A stretch of 64,000 nucleotides of DNA from Psococerastis gibbosa (GCA_963971405.1 OZ020484.1:3100001-3164000); one strand, 5' to 3'; shown: positions 1 to 12,179, counted from the stretch's first letter. The notes: a model not told the origin generated them from the sequence alone. A program made the numbers and translations.

Positions 1-234
1 ACGAACAACAGTTCAGGTCAATGTCTGTACGACTTCTCTACTAGTCCTTTTTTTCTCTAACGCCTGCTTTCAGCTTTTCAGCTTTAAGCAACCCTGTCGG
101 CCTGGCGTGGGCAGTGAGTCTGTTTAAGGGCAGACCCCTTCACTTCGGGGGAAATGGGAGTTGACTGACAGGGTGGACTTCCTAATTATAGCGGATTCCG
201 AACCACTTGGGGAGCATAGTAAAGTCACACGATT

Positions 235-625
235 ATGGGCCAACCGGAGTCGCCCATATTCCATTTTCGGTTCAAACTTCAATTTCTCATGAAATATGGA
301 ACGCAGAACAATGAAAAAATGCTGAATGGCAAGACGAATTTTTTCTCCTAATTTTGATACATAGTATGTGGCCTTAACCAACCCCAGTTCGCCACAGTTG
401 ATGAACTCCGTCAACTTGAACTCCTGAGTGACCGTCATTTTTTGCGTATCAAGTTCACTAACTATAGCCCATCGGTATTGATGAATGCAGCATAGGCCTA
501 CTATGTATCAAAATTGGGAGAAAAAATTCTTCTAGCCATTCAGCATTTTTTCATTGTTCTGCGTTCCATGAGAAATTAAAGTTTGCACAGATTCCTATCG
601 GCGACTCCGGTTTGCCCTTAATTCG
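235..625. repeat. Inverted repeat, ~130-bp arms
   Basis: Left arm about 235-365 and right arm about 490-625 pair (GAACGCAGAACAATGAAAAA with its complement TTTTTCATTGTTCTGCGTTC). The flanks (60-235 and 620-790) match, in reverse, 15600-15990, so the unit is part of a larger dispersed repeat. Confidence 0.75.
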
Positions 626-839
626 GAGGTGACCAGAACTCGACACGAGCTTAAATTGCCTAAGCGCGTTATCATGTCCCACCATGTTCCCCTGCCAACG
701 CTATGCACATCATGTTGGCAGCGGTTTGAAACACGGCACACGCATGGGCGCCGGTTCCATAAGGCTTGGTATGGCCCGGGCCATGCCAATATTCAGATTG
801 TGAGCCATACCAATAATTTTAGGAATAACTGCCTCATAT

Positions 840-1548
840 TTTAGTGTATTTTGATCGATAAATAAATTCACTATTTTACATTGCACTTATTTAGAACAAA
901 TCCTATAATATATTATGAAAAATATGAGGGGGCACTACTTTATATATGTACCGAGAAAAAATGTAAAGAAATTACACGGATTTATTATTATTATTATTAA
1001 ATTAAAAATTAAAGGAAATAAAATAGTCAATTCGATTATTTAAATCGAAATTGGCGGGAGCGCTGAAGAGAGTTGGCGCGTAGATGACTGTCCACCTCGG
1101 CTAGGCTGATCTTTGTCATAAGCTAAGCATATACAATTTAGATGTGGCAAATCGAATCCTTCCCCCCAAAAAAAAGATTTCTGGGGCAATGTTGGGCCAT
1201 ACCAAATTACCAATAATTTTCACAACTCGGCACCCATGGAAACACGCCTGGATTCAACTTGGTAAGGCTGTTGGCTCTCTACTAGTCCTAAACATATTAA
1301 TTATTTCCAGAGGCGATATCTAGACAGCATGCTTCTAAGCAATTGGGGACTGCATGCTGCCGAAGATGTCCGGTTTACTGTTCTGGACACCACCCATTTG
1401 CTGTCCACTTCTGCCCTCTGGTCCCTGCATGATTGATGACCTGCATTAAGCGAATGACCATGACACCATGCGGGTCAATTTTGGACATTGACTTAATGCG
1501 TGCTTGTCTAATGGACACGCGAAGTAAGTAAGGAATATTCTCTATTTT
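840..1548. other. No gene recognised
   Basis: AT-rich sequence with a TTA microsatellite at 981-1000. Nothing coding. Confidence 0.5.
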
Positions 1549-2418
1549 TGCTTTCCAATTTAAACGAAGTACCTATGAGGAAAGCTTTGTGATGGTCAAA
1601 ATTTTCAACTCCGAGATTTCAACGGATTTACACGTTTTGAGGTCCCAGGAACCCAAAAAAGTGGTTTTTACGAAATGTCTGTCTGCCACTCTGTCTGTTC
1701 ATCGATTTCAGGGCAAACTACTCTGTCGATTGAAATTTGGCATGTAGGTTCACAAAAATTATGCCTCGGGATTTTATTTTTATTTTGGGGTAACTCAATT
1801 ATGGCCGGGAGGTTTTATTCTCAAAAAAACATCGAAACGATTTCTAGTAAATTCACATACATATGTTCAATATTGTAGTCGTTATTAATGTTAATAAAAT
1901 TTAAGGGGTCGCATGCCCCTTGATAGTTTGCTTTTGGGAGTAAAAAAATAAAAATAACTAAATTTAAATAAAAAATGACTAAAAAATTAATTTTTCTGAG
2001 AAATCTTTCTATCGATGATTTCTACAACACCTTCAGGAATGTTTTATCTGTTAAATAGAGCAATGAGACCGGACAGCAGGTTGCCTTCCCAAAAAAGTAT
2101 TTGGTTTGGTGCAAATAATTTCTTTTTTGAATAAATGATAAAAAATTCACGGTCGAATGCAATGCGTGCCCTGCCATTATTATTGTTCGGTACTGTCTTG
2201 GTCTGACCGATCTGGAATATGCAATGCCATCGATTAATTCAGCGCTTTGGGATGGGTGATATCCCAGGCCGTTGCCAGAGGGGGTTGAGGGGGTCAGGTA
2301 CCCCCCCCCCTCCTCCTGAAAGTACACTAGATAGAATGGAGTTTTAAAGATTTTTAAATATATTGAGATTACCTCACCTCCAGTGACGTCAGGTGGAGGT
2401 AAACTCGGACCGGTTCTT
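1549..2418 (+). repeat. DINE-like repeat, copy A
   Basis: Near-complete. Starts TGCTTTCCAATTTA, has the GTCTGTC core and the block CGATGATTTCTAC, and ends CTCGGACCGGTTCTTTT, with a C run at 2301. It is the reference layout for the family. The 3' inverted word is missing. Confidence 0.8.
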
Positions 2419-3174
2419 TTATTTTCTTTAGTAATTTTTAATGGCCGACCTTGATATTACCTAATATAGTTTATAGACTTTCCCTACAATGGCTTTAGGG
2501 TACCATAGCTTACTGTAGAGTTGCCATCTGACATCTGACTTTTGGGAAGGAAAATAAAGAGTACAGTATTTAAAAAAGAGTACGGTATATTTACATTTCA
2601 ATGTGTCAAAATTACGCCGAAAATACACTTTAACATTGAATTGTAAATCAGGCGGTTCGAATTACGTGCTATTTACTGTTTAAAACAATTTTTTTTTAGG
2701 TTTTCGCAGAATTTAACAGATTCTTACTTTTTTGAAAGCTTCTAAAAGCCTCTTCACACTGCTAATCTGAAATTCTGGAAATTCACACTCAGTTTCAAAC
2801 AATTTTCGTTCGAGCTAGACAGTCTTTTCTTAGTCAATGTCCCTAAATTTAAATTACTTCCAAAGAAAATATTTTGCTTCTTACATGTTTCAGAAAAAGC
2901 GTATTTTTGCGTACAGGTAGCCTAATCTATTGACTTTCAGTTTGTAAAGTACATGTTTACACATAATGGAAAAGAGTAAAATACTCTGAAATAGAGCACT
3001 GTTGGCAACCCCAGCTTACTGTGGCTTTTATTATAATTGTATTTTTCTTATAACTAATTAAAAATTACTACTATACATTTGGTACTGCTACAGTACCAGG
3101 TTAATTATTTGAACTCAGACTTTAGGCCCCAGAAATTCGTGAAAAACAAATATTTTTTTTTATAATACAATCAC
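2419..3174. other. No gene recognised
   Basis: AT-rich; no open frame or repeat boundary that I can support. Confidence 0.5.
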
Positions 3175-3425
3175 AAGTGACAGGGACATTAGTCAAATTC
3201 TATACCTATGGTTGTTATTTCAAGAAAGGTTTCTTAGTTCCTAACCCCTGCGTTGTCACAAAAGAGCACAAACATTTATTTACAATGCAGACTAATGGAG
3301 TCCGAAAGTGTCCCCCACCCCCATGGTGCATCCAATATATTCAAGGAAAACACTCTGCAGTCTGCACTGTGTTCGATGCCAAGCTTAATGAATTACCCCA
3401 TGCAGCCCATGCAGGAATGTAAGGA
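3175..3425 (+). repeat. Decayed repeat related to 9760-10100 and 23945-24200
   Basis: In reverse complement it follows 23945-24200 (AGGGACATTAGTCAAATTCT, TTGTCACAAAAGAGCACAAA, AAGGAAAACACTCTGCA). The 9760-10100 copy is also similar. Open stretches in the copies share a peptide pattern (VVT-EH/QKH ... VYKIFRKNTLP), but I recognise no family. Confidence 0.6.
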
Positions 3426-5161
3426 CCACTCAAGTTGTTGAGTTGTAAACAAGGCCGTATTTATTTTATGAGGGGGATACAGGGGTTCGGACACCCCCGT
3501 TGTGAAAACTTCCATCATGTTCATGCACAAATGACTAAGTATTTTCTTATCACTTATACTTTCATTCCTGACCAGTCATTAGTCAAGGCAGTCTCTTCAA
3601 AAGGTCGTTTTTAAATTAAAGAAAAATAAATTTGTTCTGTTCTTTCCATATTTCAACTTGTTGTAGGCCTACTAGTAGTATTTACTTCCTTTATGTTTAC
3701 TTTTCAGCATTCCTTTGTAAGCTTAAAAAAATCTATACCTGCCTACATTTCCGCTGTTAAAATACCGTACGTAAAAATGCGTGAAACCCAACTATTTTGC
3801 ACTATTGCACTTAAATTTTCGAATTTTTCCCCCGGGGGAGACCACCGTCCCTCCCCCCCCCCCCTGTTACAGTGTATGAATGTGGATTTCAGCATTCCTA
3901 TATAAGCTTAAAAAATCTATACTTTACTGAAGTTAAAATGAGTAAAACCGCACTTTTTTGCACTTGGCCGGTCTTAAGCCAAAGTGAACCAAGCCCCAAA
4001 TGGTGAAATTTTTAACTAAGTGTATTCTGGTAGAGAAAAAAATATTGAACGTTCTGCCAGAGTGCTCCAAGTCGTAGGTTGCAGGATTTTATTAAGGATT
4101 TACTAGGTGATGAAGGGTCAACTACAGAGAGCCTCAGACTTCTTCAAAATTGAATTTTTCAAAATCACATCAGTGGCACTTGGATCACTTTGGCATAAGA
4201 CCGGCCACTTATAGTTTCAAAGTTTCCCCCGGGCCCCCTTCGGAACCAATCTGCATCAGGCTCTTGGGCTTTTCAAACAATGCACTGAAAATTAATGTGC
4301 CTACTTTCGCTAAAAACACACCAATTGCACAATTGCTAAGAATTAATTTGGCTTGGTAGGCTACGCCCACTTTTCCGAAAATACTGTTCTGAGCCAGCCC
4401 TAGGTAAAAACATGAATTTTCCCATCTATATAATGTATTTATTTTATGACAATGTAATACAATGCTTACCTAATCATCCCAGTTATTATTTTGGTAGGCC
4501 TATTTTATGTTTTAAAGTCCTAAAGCCCCCCCCCCAGAAATTTTGGGAATTTACGCCAATGGGGACAAAACGTCGGCAGCATGGCTGACTCTGCTGGACC
4601 GGCGACAACAATCTTGGTCCCTCGCTGAGACCGGAGACCCTCAACCCTCATGGCAGCTTGGCTCCATAGGACCTGCAACCCCGCTCGAGGCAAAACAAAC
4701 CATCCTAATAGACTTACAATAATAGACGATTCAATTCTCGAAGACAAGCAACAACAATAGTCAAATCTTCGACAAGATTCACTAAAACTACACAATTATT
4801 GCAAACACAAACCAGTCATTCACAAACAAGGAAAAAACAAAATATCACAATGCTAGGACCAAGACCTTGGGCAACGCAACACCCAAAATCCCACAATGTG
4901 CTGTCTCAACACGAGACAAGAACAAAAAATCTTCTCACGCACAAGAGAAATTTCAGAATGTAAAAAAAATTTTTCTCTTCTAAAATGTAGCAGTACGATG
5001 GATTCAGTTTCTTTTTTCTTTTTTGATAACTTAAAAGCATTTTCTTGGGACCCATGAGGTCCAATTGAAGTGTACAATTGTTTTGTTTTTTTATTCAAAT
5101 ATATGCACCCTGCCAACCGGGTAGGCGGTGGGGGAAAAAAAAAAGGTTTAGTGTTTTTTTT
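3426..5161. other. Repeat-derived, no gene
   Basis: Holds CCCGGGGGAGACC units (3831, 4227), a C run at 3851, and a hAT-type end (AATTTACGCCAATGGGG) at 4548. The small open frames look accidental. Confidence 0.5.
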
Positions 5162-6040
5162 TCTTTCCAATTTATACGTAGTTGGCCTATAAGGAAAGCC
5201 TTGTGATGGTCGAAATTTTCGATTCCGAGATTTCAACGGTTTTACATGTTTTGAGGTCCCAGGAAACCAAAAAAGTGGTTTTTACGAAATGTCTGTCGGT
5301 CGCTCTGTCTGTCTGTCTGTCTGTCTGTCTGTATGTCTGTTCATCTATTTCCGGGCAAACTACTCGGCCAATTTTAATGAAATTTGCATTGTAGGTTCAC
5401 AAAAATCATACATCGAGACCATTTTTTTTTTTTGCTCAATTTGGGGAGTTCTATTTTCAAAAAACAAAAAAAAAAGCCTAAAAAAATTATTTCTCAAAAA
5501 CGGCTCCAACGATTTCTTTTAAATTCACATATATTATAGTCGTTATTAATGTTAACGAAATGTATGGGGTCGCTTGCCCCTTGATAGTTTGCTTCTGGGG
5601 GTAAAAAAATTAAAATAACTCAATTTTCGTGAAAAATGACTAAAAAATATATTTTCTGTGGAACCTTTCAATCGATGATTTCTACCTTCAGGTATGTTTT
5701 AGGTGTTCAATAGGGTAACAAAAGCGGACAGGTTGCTTTCCAAAAAAAATATTTGTTTCTGTGCAAAAAATTATTTTTTGAGAAATTGTGGAAAATTCCC
5801 GCTCCAGTGCATTACGTGCCATGTGTCATTGTTACTACTGTTACAATGTATTGGTCTGTTCGTTCCAGAATATGCAATTGAGTTTTAAGGGTTTTTTAAT
5901 ATATATTGAGGTGGACCCCCCCCCCTCTAGGGGTCTGAAATTTTACCATAGGGAAATTATTTCCTATGAAATTACACATGTCTATATCTACTAATTTATA
6001 AATTGGAAAGCATGTTCGAGTAAACTCGGACCGGTTCTTT
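5162..6040 (+). repeat. DINE-like repeat, copy B (full length)
   Basis: Full length: CTTTCCAATTTATACGTAG start, (GTCT)n at 5295-5340, C run at 5917, and end ATAAATTGGAAAGCATGTTC, CGAGTAAACTCGGACCGGTT. Confidence 0.85.
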
Positions 6041-6042
6041 TA

Positions 6043-6650
6043 TTTTGGACTAACTCAATTTGGGGGGGTTTATTTTCAAAAAAAAACTCATAAAAAAACT
6101 CTAAAAAAATTATTTTACGAAAACGGCTAAAACGATTAAATTGACATATATTGTAGGCGTTATTATTGTTGACAAAATGCGGGGGGTCGCTTGCCCCTGG
6201 ATAGTTTGCTTCTGGGTAAAAAAATAAAAATAACTAAATTTTAATGAAAAATGACTAAAAAATAATTTTTCTGCGAAACCTTTCTATCGATGATTTCTAC
6301 CTTCAGGCATGTTTTAGCTGTTAAATTGACTAACGAAACCGGACAGGTTACTTGCCCAAAAAATTATTTGGTTTTGTGCAAAAAATGTATTTTTGAAAAA
6401 ATGATAGAAAATTCACGCTCAAATGCATGGCGTGCTCTGCCATTATTGCTGTGTGGTAATGTTTTTGACTGACCTATATGGAGTTAACCTCACCTTCAGT
6501 GACGTTAGATAGACAACCTCCCCCCCGAGATGTCCGAACCGAATTTTAACCATAGGAAAATTATTTACCGTGGAATTACTCATTTTCTCTATCTACTAAT
6601 ATTGATAAATTGGAAAGCATCTTCGAGTAAACTCGGACCGGTTCTTTTTT
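6043..6650 (+). repeat. DINE-like repeat, copy C (5'-truncated, head-to-tail with B)
   Basis: Begins within the element (TTTTGGACTAACTCAATTTG) directly after the end of copy B and runs to the same 3' end, GACCGGTTCTTTT. Confidence 0.8.
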
Positions 6651-6824
6651 ATGGAGGAAATTGTGATGGCCAACTCGGCAACGAATCAGCTGGTTTTGAG
6701 TACCAGTGCCATCTCCCGAAAAATCAGAATATAACAGAATGGAAGGGAAGGAGAAAGAGTCTGCCCGAAGGCATTATATTAGACAAAATGGCCTCTGAGG
6801 CAAAAAGCCTCCTCGTATGTCAGA

Positions 6825-6970
6825 ATGAGTGAATGTGTTATACTGTTACTGTTACTTAACGTGTGTAGTGTGATAAGTGTTAGTTTATTACGAGATAGAG
6901 AAAAGACGAGTAACATTTATTATGCAGCAGAGTTGCTGGAACCTGAAACATGTAACACAATACGTGAAAC
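6825..6970 (+). CDS. Candidate first exon of a secreted protein
   Basis: ATG at 6825 opens MSECVILLLLLNVCSVISVS, a convincing signal peptide, followed by LLRDREKTSNIYYAAELLEP and ETCNTIRETG. A possible donor (CCGG|GTACGA) ends it at about 6970; beyond that the frame enters a G-rich repeat. Upstream is the end of a DINE-like copy. No second exon was recognised, and chance is not excluded. Confidence 0.3.
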
Positions 6971-7340
6971 CGGGTACGAGTATAGACAAGACTGTAGCCA
7001 AGGGGGGGTTCATGGGGGTTCAACCACCCCCTCCCCCCGAAATGAATTGATACTAGATATAATCGGATTATGAGAGGAAAAAAAACACTATGTAATATCC
7101 AATGAAAAATCGAAAAAAATATTTTTTTTTTTTTTTTTTTCTTCTTCTTCGGCCGGTACTCCCCTGCGCCGAAGGAATATATTTATAAATTAACAATTAT
7201 ACCCTTATAATACAAATAACCTGTGGGCCCCCAAGTTAATCAACTTGTCGGGGGCTCGCACAGTAAACGCTGTAGATGATGCAACAATATGTTTTCTATT
7301 TCACGTCTGTGTTAGCAAAAAAAACTTAGTTTTAATTTCA

Positions 7341-7341
<1 letters not shown>

Positions 7342-7393
<52 letters not shown>
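7342..7393 (+). repeat. (AAT)n microsatellite, LINE tail
   Basis: About 16 AAT units directly abutting the 3' UTR of the minus-strand LINE fragment, so it is probably the element's own tail and has expanded. Confidence 0.9.
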
Positions 7394-7396
<3 letters not shown>

Positions 7397-8175
7397 TTCT
7401 TTATTTCCAACAAATACAATAATTAGACAAAAATACAATTAGGGCTCCCACGCCTTCATAGAGGCTGCGGGATACACCCTACAGAGTACAGTTAAAACAT
7501 TTTTCATTTTATTACAATCATGATATAATACTAGAATTAGTTACATTGCCATTAGTGTTTGTTTTATATATATCAATGTAACCTTTTATGCTCGTATTTG
7601 GCCTTGCAAACTTATTGTAACTACTAATGAATTCGTTATAGTAGTAATATGATTTGTACAAGAATGATGCTGTTGCATGAGCCTTTGTAAATTTGGGTAA
7701 TATGAGACATCCGTTGATATTCATTCTCGTTGGAATATTCCTTGTCTGTGGTACCAAGGCTGGTAAGGTATGGTATATAAATAACTGTAGTATAACTTTC
7801 CTGTAAAGTAAAGCTACTGGAAGTATATTTAGAGACTTATAAAGCGGTAGCGTATGTTGCAGTCTGTGGCTTTTCGATATAGATCTAACTGCAAATTTTT
7901 GACTTATATATAAAGGTCTGAGCCAGACTTGTGGTGCAGACCCCCACAGAGTCATACCATACTGTAACCGAGACTGATAAATGGCTTTATATATATTCAC
8001 CATGGCATGGGAGGGCATAAACTTCTTTAATATATAAAAGATTCCATTTATGGCTCTCAGCCTTTTGTGTAGCACATTCAAATGAACATTCGAAGATAAA
8101 TGCGTATCAAAGTACAACCCCAGATATTTGACACTTGTAACAGGAAGAATGTTCCTACAATAGTTACACACAATC
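7393..8175 (-). mobile_element. LINE 3' fragment, reverse transcriptase C-terminus
   Basis: A 217-codon open frame (8171-7518, minus) has the thumb-domain pattern of non-LTR reverse transcriptases: VKYLGLYFDTHLSSNVHLNV, LYILKKFMPS-like helix, IYKAIYQSRLQYGMTLWGSA. After the stop a ~120-bp 3' UTR ends AAATAAAGAATTGTTATT, and the ATT repeat at 7342-7393 is its tail. It is 5'-truncated at about 8175, as most LINE copies are. Jockey/CR1-like by general look; the clade is uncertain. Confidence 0.8.
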
Positions 8176-8282
8176 CTGGCTACGGCCTTGAGTATAGGCT
8201 ACATTACGTGCATATGTACAACTATGGAAGCCAAGATGTAGCGCAGCTGCTCGTGCGCCTGTAACAAACGATGCAAAGAAAA

Positions 8283-8930
8283 AGAACCGGTCCTAGTTTA
8301 CTCGATCATGCTTTCCAATTTATCAATAAGTGAAACAGAGAAAATTACTAATTTCATAGCAAATAATTTACCTATGGTTAAATTTCGAATATCTCGGGGG
8401 GGGGGGGGCATCTGACGTCACTGGAGGCGAGGTAACCTCAATATATTTAAAAATCCTTAAAACTCCATTCTAGCGTACTCTGCTACCATTTGGGGAAAGG
8501 GGTGGGGGGAGTCCGCCGGACCACTGGGCCCCCTCTGGCAATTTCCTAGGATATCCCCTATCCCAAAGCACTGAATTAATCAATGGCATTGCATATTCTA
8601 GATCGGGGAGACCAATACATTACCACACAGTAATAATGGCAGGGCACGCAATGCATTTGAGCGTAAATCATTTTTCAAAAATTATTTTTTGCACAGAACC
8701 AAATACTTCTTTGGGAATGCAACCTGTCCGGTTGTGTTACTCAATTTATCACCTAAAACATGCCTGAAGGTAGAAATCGACAGAAAGGTTCCACAGGAAA
8801 ATTATTTTTTAGTCATTTTTCATGAAAATTGAGTAATTTTTAGTTATTTAACCCCGAAGCAAAATACCAGGGGGCAAGCGACACCTCGCATTTTGTTAAC
8901 ATTGATAACGACTGCAATATATTTCGTCCT
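8283..8930 (-). repeat. DINE-like repeat, copy D
   Basis: Reverse orientation. 3' terminal AAAGAACCGGTCCTAGTTTA at the left, then the TGCTTTCCAATTTATCAAT word and the G run. The 5' microsatellite part is missing. Confidence 0.8.
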
Positions 8931-9759
8931 TTTCATGTCAGAAGAGTCTAAGCGACATTTTCTTACACAATGAGTTAAAATGCATTTTCTGGTTCTCCAT
9001 TGTACATGATACATGGTACTACGTGTCCTGACAAAGGCTTAAAAAAAAAAAGTTTTATTTATAGCCTAGTTAAAAAAAATTGTCCCTTCATTTTTTCACA
9101 TTGACAATGGGCTAGGTAGGCCTATAAATCAACAATTACAAAGAATCATTGTCCAAAAATCATCAGTACAATTGCAGCCGCCGTGTTTTGGTTTTGCTAA
9201 AATTTCTACAAAACTCTAAAATTTTCACCCTTTTCTTTTCGATGCCCAATAGTGTTAACACTTAACTGTTATGTGTCCTTTACTTTAATCCTTCTTGAGG
9301 GGGCGCGACAGAACGTTTGGGGGGGGGGGGGGCTAAGCCCTACGGCCATGGCTGTCAGGCTGTCGGGAGATAAGGGATCATACGAGGCCAATGTATACGA
9401 ATAGACCCCTTTGGCATAACCATTGAATATATAACACAGTGTTATATATTCAATGTCATAACTAAACAAGGTAATCAGAGGCTGATTCCAGTTGAAGGCT
9501 ACCAAATTATAATTGTATTGTTTGAAGAATTTGAATAAATTTATTTGAGTTTGAACACCGGATAGAATGGTCATTTATTAATAAATTAATAAAAACATTT
9601 TTGGACCCCCCTCCCCCACCCCCGAAAACAAAACCTGGCACGGCCTTGACTATGAGCACATCATTCTTGTGGCTCTTGTTTACTTAATAAGCTCTCAACT
9701 ATTAACTAACGCTATTGCTGTAGAGTCTACTTGAGTGGAGCTACACGCCTCCACGAGGT
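8931..9759. other. No gene recognised
   Basis: Contains the 17-bp palindrome (9421), a G run (9318) and the TGGCACGGCCTTG word (9636). Nothing coding. Confidence 0.5.
9421..9455. repeat. Perfect 17-bp palindrome
   Basis: CATTGAATATATAACAC, centre A, GTGTTATATATTCAATG. CATAAC flanks it on both sides. A lone half (CATTGAATATATAAC) is at 24751. Confidence 0.9.
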
Positions 9760-10200
9760 ATTTTGCTAAGCTAACATGGACCCCCGGTGAAGAGTGTTTT
9801 CCTTTAATATTTTGGATACACCGACGCGGGGGACAGTTTCCAAATCTTTTAGCATAGTAATAAATTCAAAGACCTACCCCATAGAATTGATGTGCTCTTT
9901 AGTGACAACGCGGGTGTTAGGAACAAGATCCCCCCTTCATTGAAGAAATTAAATGCGTATAGAATTTGACTTATGTCCTTGTCACCTATAATTGGTCGTA
10001 TTTTACCAAAAAAAAGGTTTACACTAATTTCTGGTACCTCATGTGAGTGCTATTTAAATAACTGCCAAATCTCATGGCGATTTGGTTTAAAAACATAAAA
10101 ACATAGCCAATAGGCACTTTGCCCGGCCCAAATATTAAATTATGTTTAGCTTAGCAATAGGATAATCCTGGTATAGAATGTCAGTAAGCTCACTTATATA
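9760..10200 (-). repeat. Decayed repeat, uninterrupted copy of the 24-26 kb host repeat
   Basis: CCTCCACGAGGTATTTTGCT, GTGACAACGCGGGTGTTAGG and AATCTCATGGCGATTTGGTT, ending ATGTTTAGCTTAGCAATAGG. It shows the site that was later filled by SINE and hAT in the 24-kb copy. Confidence 0.7.
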
Positions 10201-10237
10201 CATAAAATTTTGATAATCATAACTGACGACGCATTAG

Positions 10238-10441
10238 AATCCGGGATGATAGACCGTGGTCATTCTGAAAGTGTAATTCCAAATGTTTCGTCAACATCCG
10301 CGGTCAACATCATCTGTGGAACTGCGTAGACTTCGAAGATTGTGCCAGTCCCCTTGAAGATGAAGATGTTGACCGCAGATGTTGAAGACACATTTGGAAT
10401 TACGCTATCAGAAGGATCACGGCCTATCATCCCTGAAACTA
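10238..10441. repeat. Fold-back element derived from Penelope ends
   Basis: Arms 10238-10317 and 10364-10441 are inverted copies (ATCCGGGATGATAGACCGTG against CACGGCCTATCATCCCTGAA; TTTCGTCAACATC against GATGTTGA). The words match the arms of the 48.6-kb Penelope element, and the hammerhead core has decayed. Confidence 0.6.
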
Positions 10442-10959
10442 CTGCTTCGTCACGTAACTCCCACCGTAAAAGCCTTTGTAATTATAATTATCTTAATTAT
10501 TGTCTATAATTGAACCGTTTTAAGCAGAAAGCGACCAACCAGCAAAAATTGAGACATTATGGAGTTATGCACATCGCTGGAATCGGAATTTTTTTTCCAA
10601 TTTTTTCAGAACAAAACCAACCCGCTAGCACCTCTTTGAGAGAGAAATGGTCGCTTCATGCTTAATTCATAACATTGCTATATACCAGTAGCATTATGCA
10701 GAAAAAGACCAAAGCATGTTGGTTCACTTCAGCGAAATGAAAATGTCTGTTCACTCCTATGCTTAACTTATGATCATTTCGGACCACGTGATGAGTGCCA
10801 GCCATGATGGCTTTTTTCTATTGTTTTAATTACTTCTCGTTTGAAAACTGCTTCAAAAATTAAGGCATAATATTCATAAAATAAACATTCTTGAGGATTA
10901 TTGCTGTTTAATAAGTAATTTAAAAATAAAAACTTTAAAGAGTAGAAAAGGGGGAAAAC

Positions 10960-11350
10960 AGTTCTTATGGATGCACACAGTTTTTGAATAAAATTAATGA
11001 CCTTAGTGTCCTTTGATCTTTGCGCAGAAGCTTGAGGATTCGGGAGACCTGAAGATGCATCCCTATACATGTATAGGAAAAATAGGTCTGAAATATCGGG
11101 GTTTTGTACGCATTTTAAAAGCGTAATGTTTAGATGGCACAAGCGATTAACATATTGGCAAACAAGGGGGGCCCGGGGGTTTGCCCCGTGTGAAATTGTT
11201 GGAGAAATAGCCCTGACATATTGGGGTTTTACACATTTTTAGAGCAGTAACAGTTCGATTTTAGAGGCGATGCTAACAACGGGGGGCCGCGGAATTTCTT
11301 CGAGAAAATTTGTCTGCATAAGGGCGGTTTTATGAATTTTGCCAGGAAAT
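10960..11350 (-). repeat. Minisatellite, same family, degenerate units
   Basis: GGGGGGCCCGGGGGTTTGCC at 11165 and GGGGGGCCGCGGAATTTC at 11281 with the AATAGCCCTGACATATTGGG and TTTTAGAGGCGATG words. The flank 10970-11050 matches 36005-36075 (GACCTTAGTGTCCTTTG against GACTTTAGTGTCCTTTG). Confidence 0.65.
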
Positions 11351-12179
11351 TTTTTTAGATTTTGTAGACGAAGACATTAAGTTAAGTTATTGCTTTTTAA
11401 TAATTACGCGGTACGCCCCAAATAGCGACTTTTTACAAAATTGTGGAGACATAAGGCTTTAAGTGGTTGCCTTATTCGCTTATTGGATTGGGCGCCCCTG
11501 GACGAAAGAGAGTTCAGCCTCTCTTGGGACATTGCGGCTCGTAAATAGTTTTTTTTTTATTAATTTTCAACCACTCACATGTGGCAATGATGAGGACAAA
11601 GTCAAAAGTTGTTAAACCAGCGTTATTGCATGTTATTGATGCCTAAAAAAACCACCAACCCACAATGAAATCCAAATAATTACAGTATGTTCTGTTATTT
11701 TTATTTTGAAATGTATAACTAGATTTATGCTGTATTTTTTTGTTACATATATACATTAAGTAATATGCAGTTTGGTAATTTTGGTACAATTTGGCGCCCC
11801 CAGGCTATGTGGCGCCCCAGACTACTTACCGCTGGGGTGAACGGCCCCCCTCCCTCTCGTTACTCTACTGAATAGCACATATCACATTGTTAATCGAGTT
11901 AAGCTGAAAAGAACCTTGGTTTTTCATTTATATAAACAAAAAATAACAAAAACTTTTTATTATTAACTGTTTATTATTAACTGTTTATTAAAATGAAATA
12001 CCACGAAGTTACGAGTAATCTAATTATTTATGTTTTCATTTATATATATTTGACCAAAGAGATTGCAACCATAATAAGTCCAAAAAGTGCAATCAGAAAA
12101 TAAATTGAAATCAGGAAATAAACTGAAATGTCACTAAACCGCGAATATCATGAAACTGCTACTCTGTACCTTAGACCGT
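11351..12179. other. No gene recognised
   Basis: AT-rich. TTATTATTAACTG is repeated at 11960-11990. Nothing coding. Confidence 0.5.

Noticed and set aside
1549..2418. Classical Helitron with 5'-TC and CTRR-3' ends
   Set aside because: The family ends GGACCGGTTCTT without CTRR; only a DINE/Helentron-like layout is supportable.
5289..5522. Ser/Val/Cys-rich frames repeated in several places (also 12388, 51488, 51534, 62424)
   Set aside because: Translations of the GTCT microsatellite core of the DINE-like repeat; no consistent frame between copies.
7245..7442. Frame rich in asparagine repeats as a low-complexity protein
   Set aside because: The poly-Asn comes from the AAT microsatellite at the tail of the LINE fragment.
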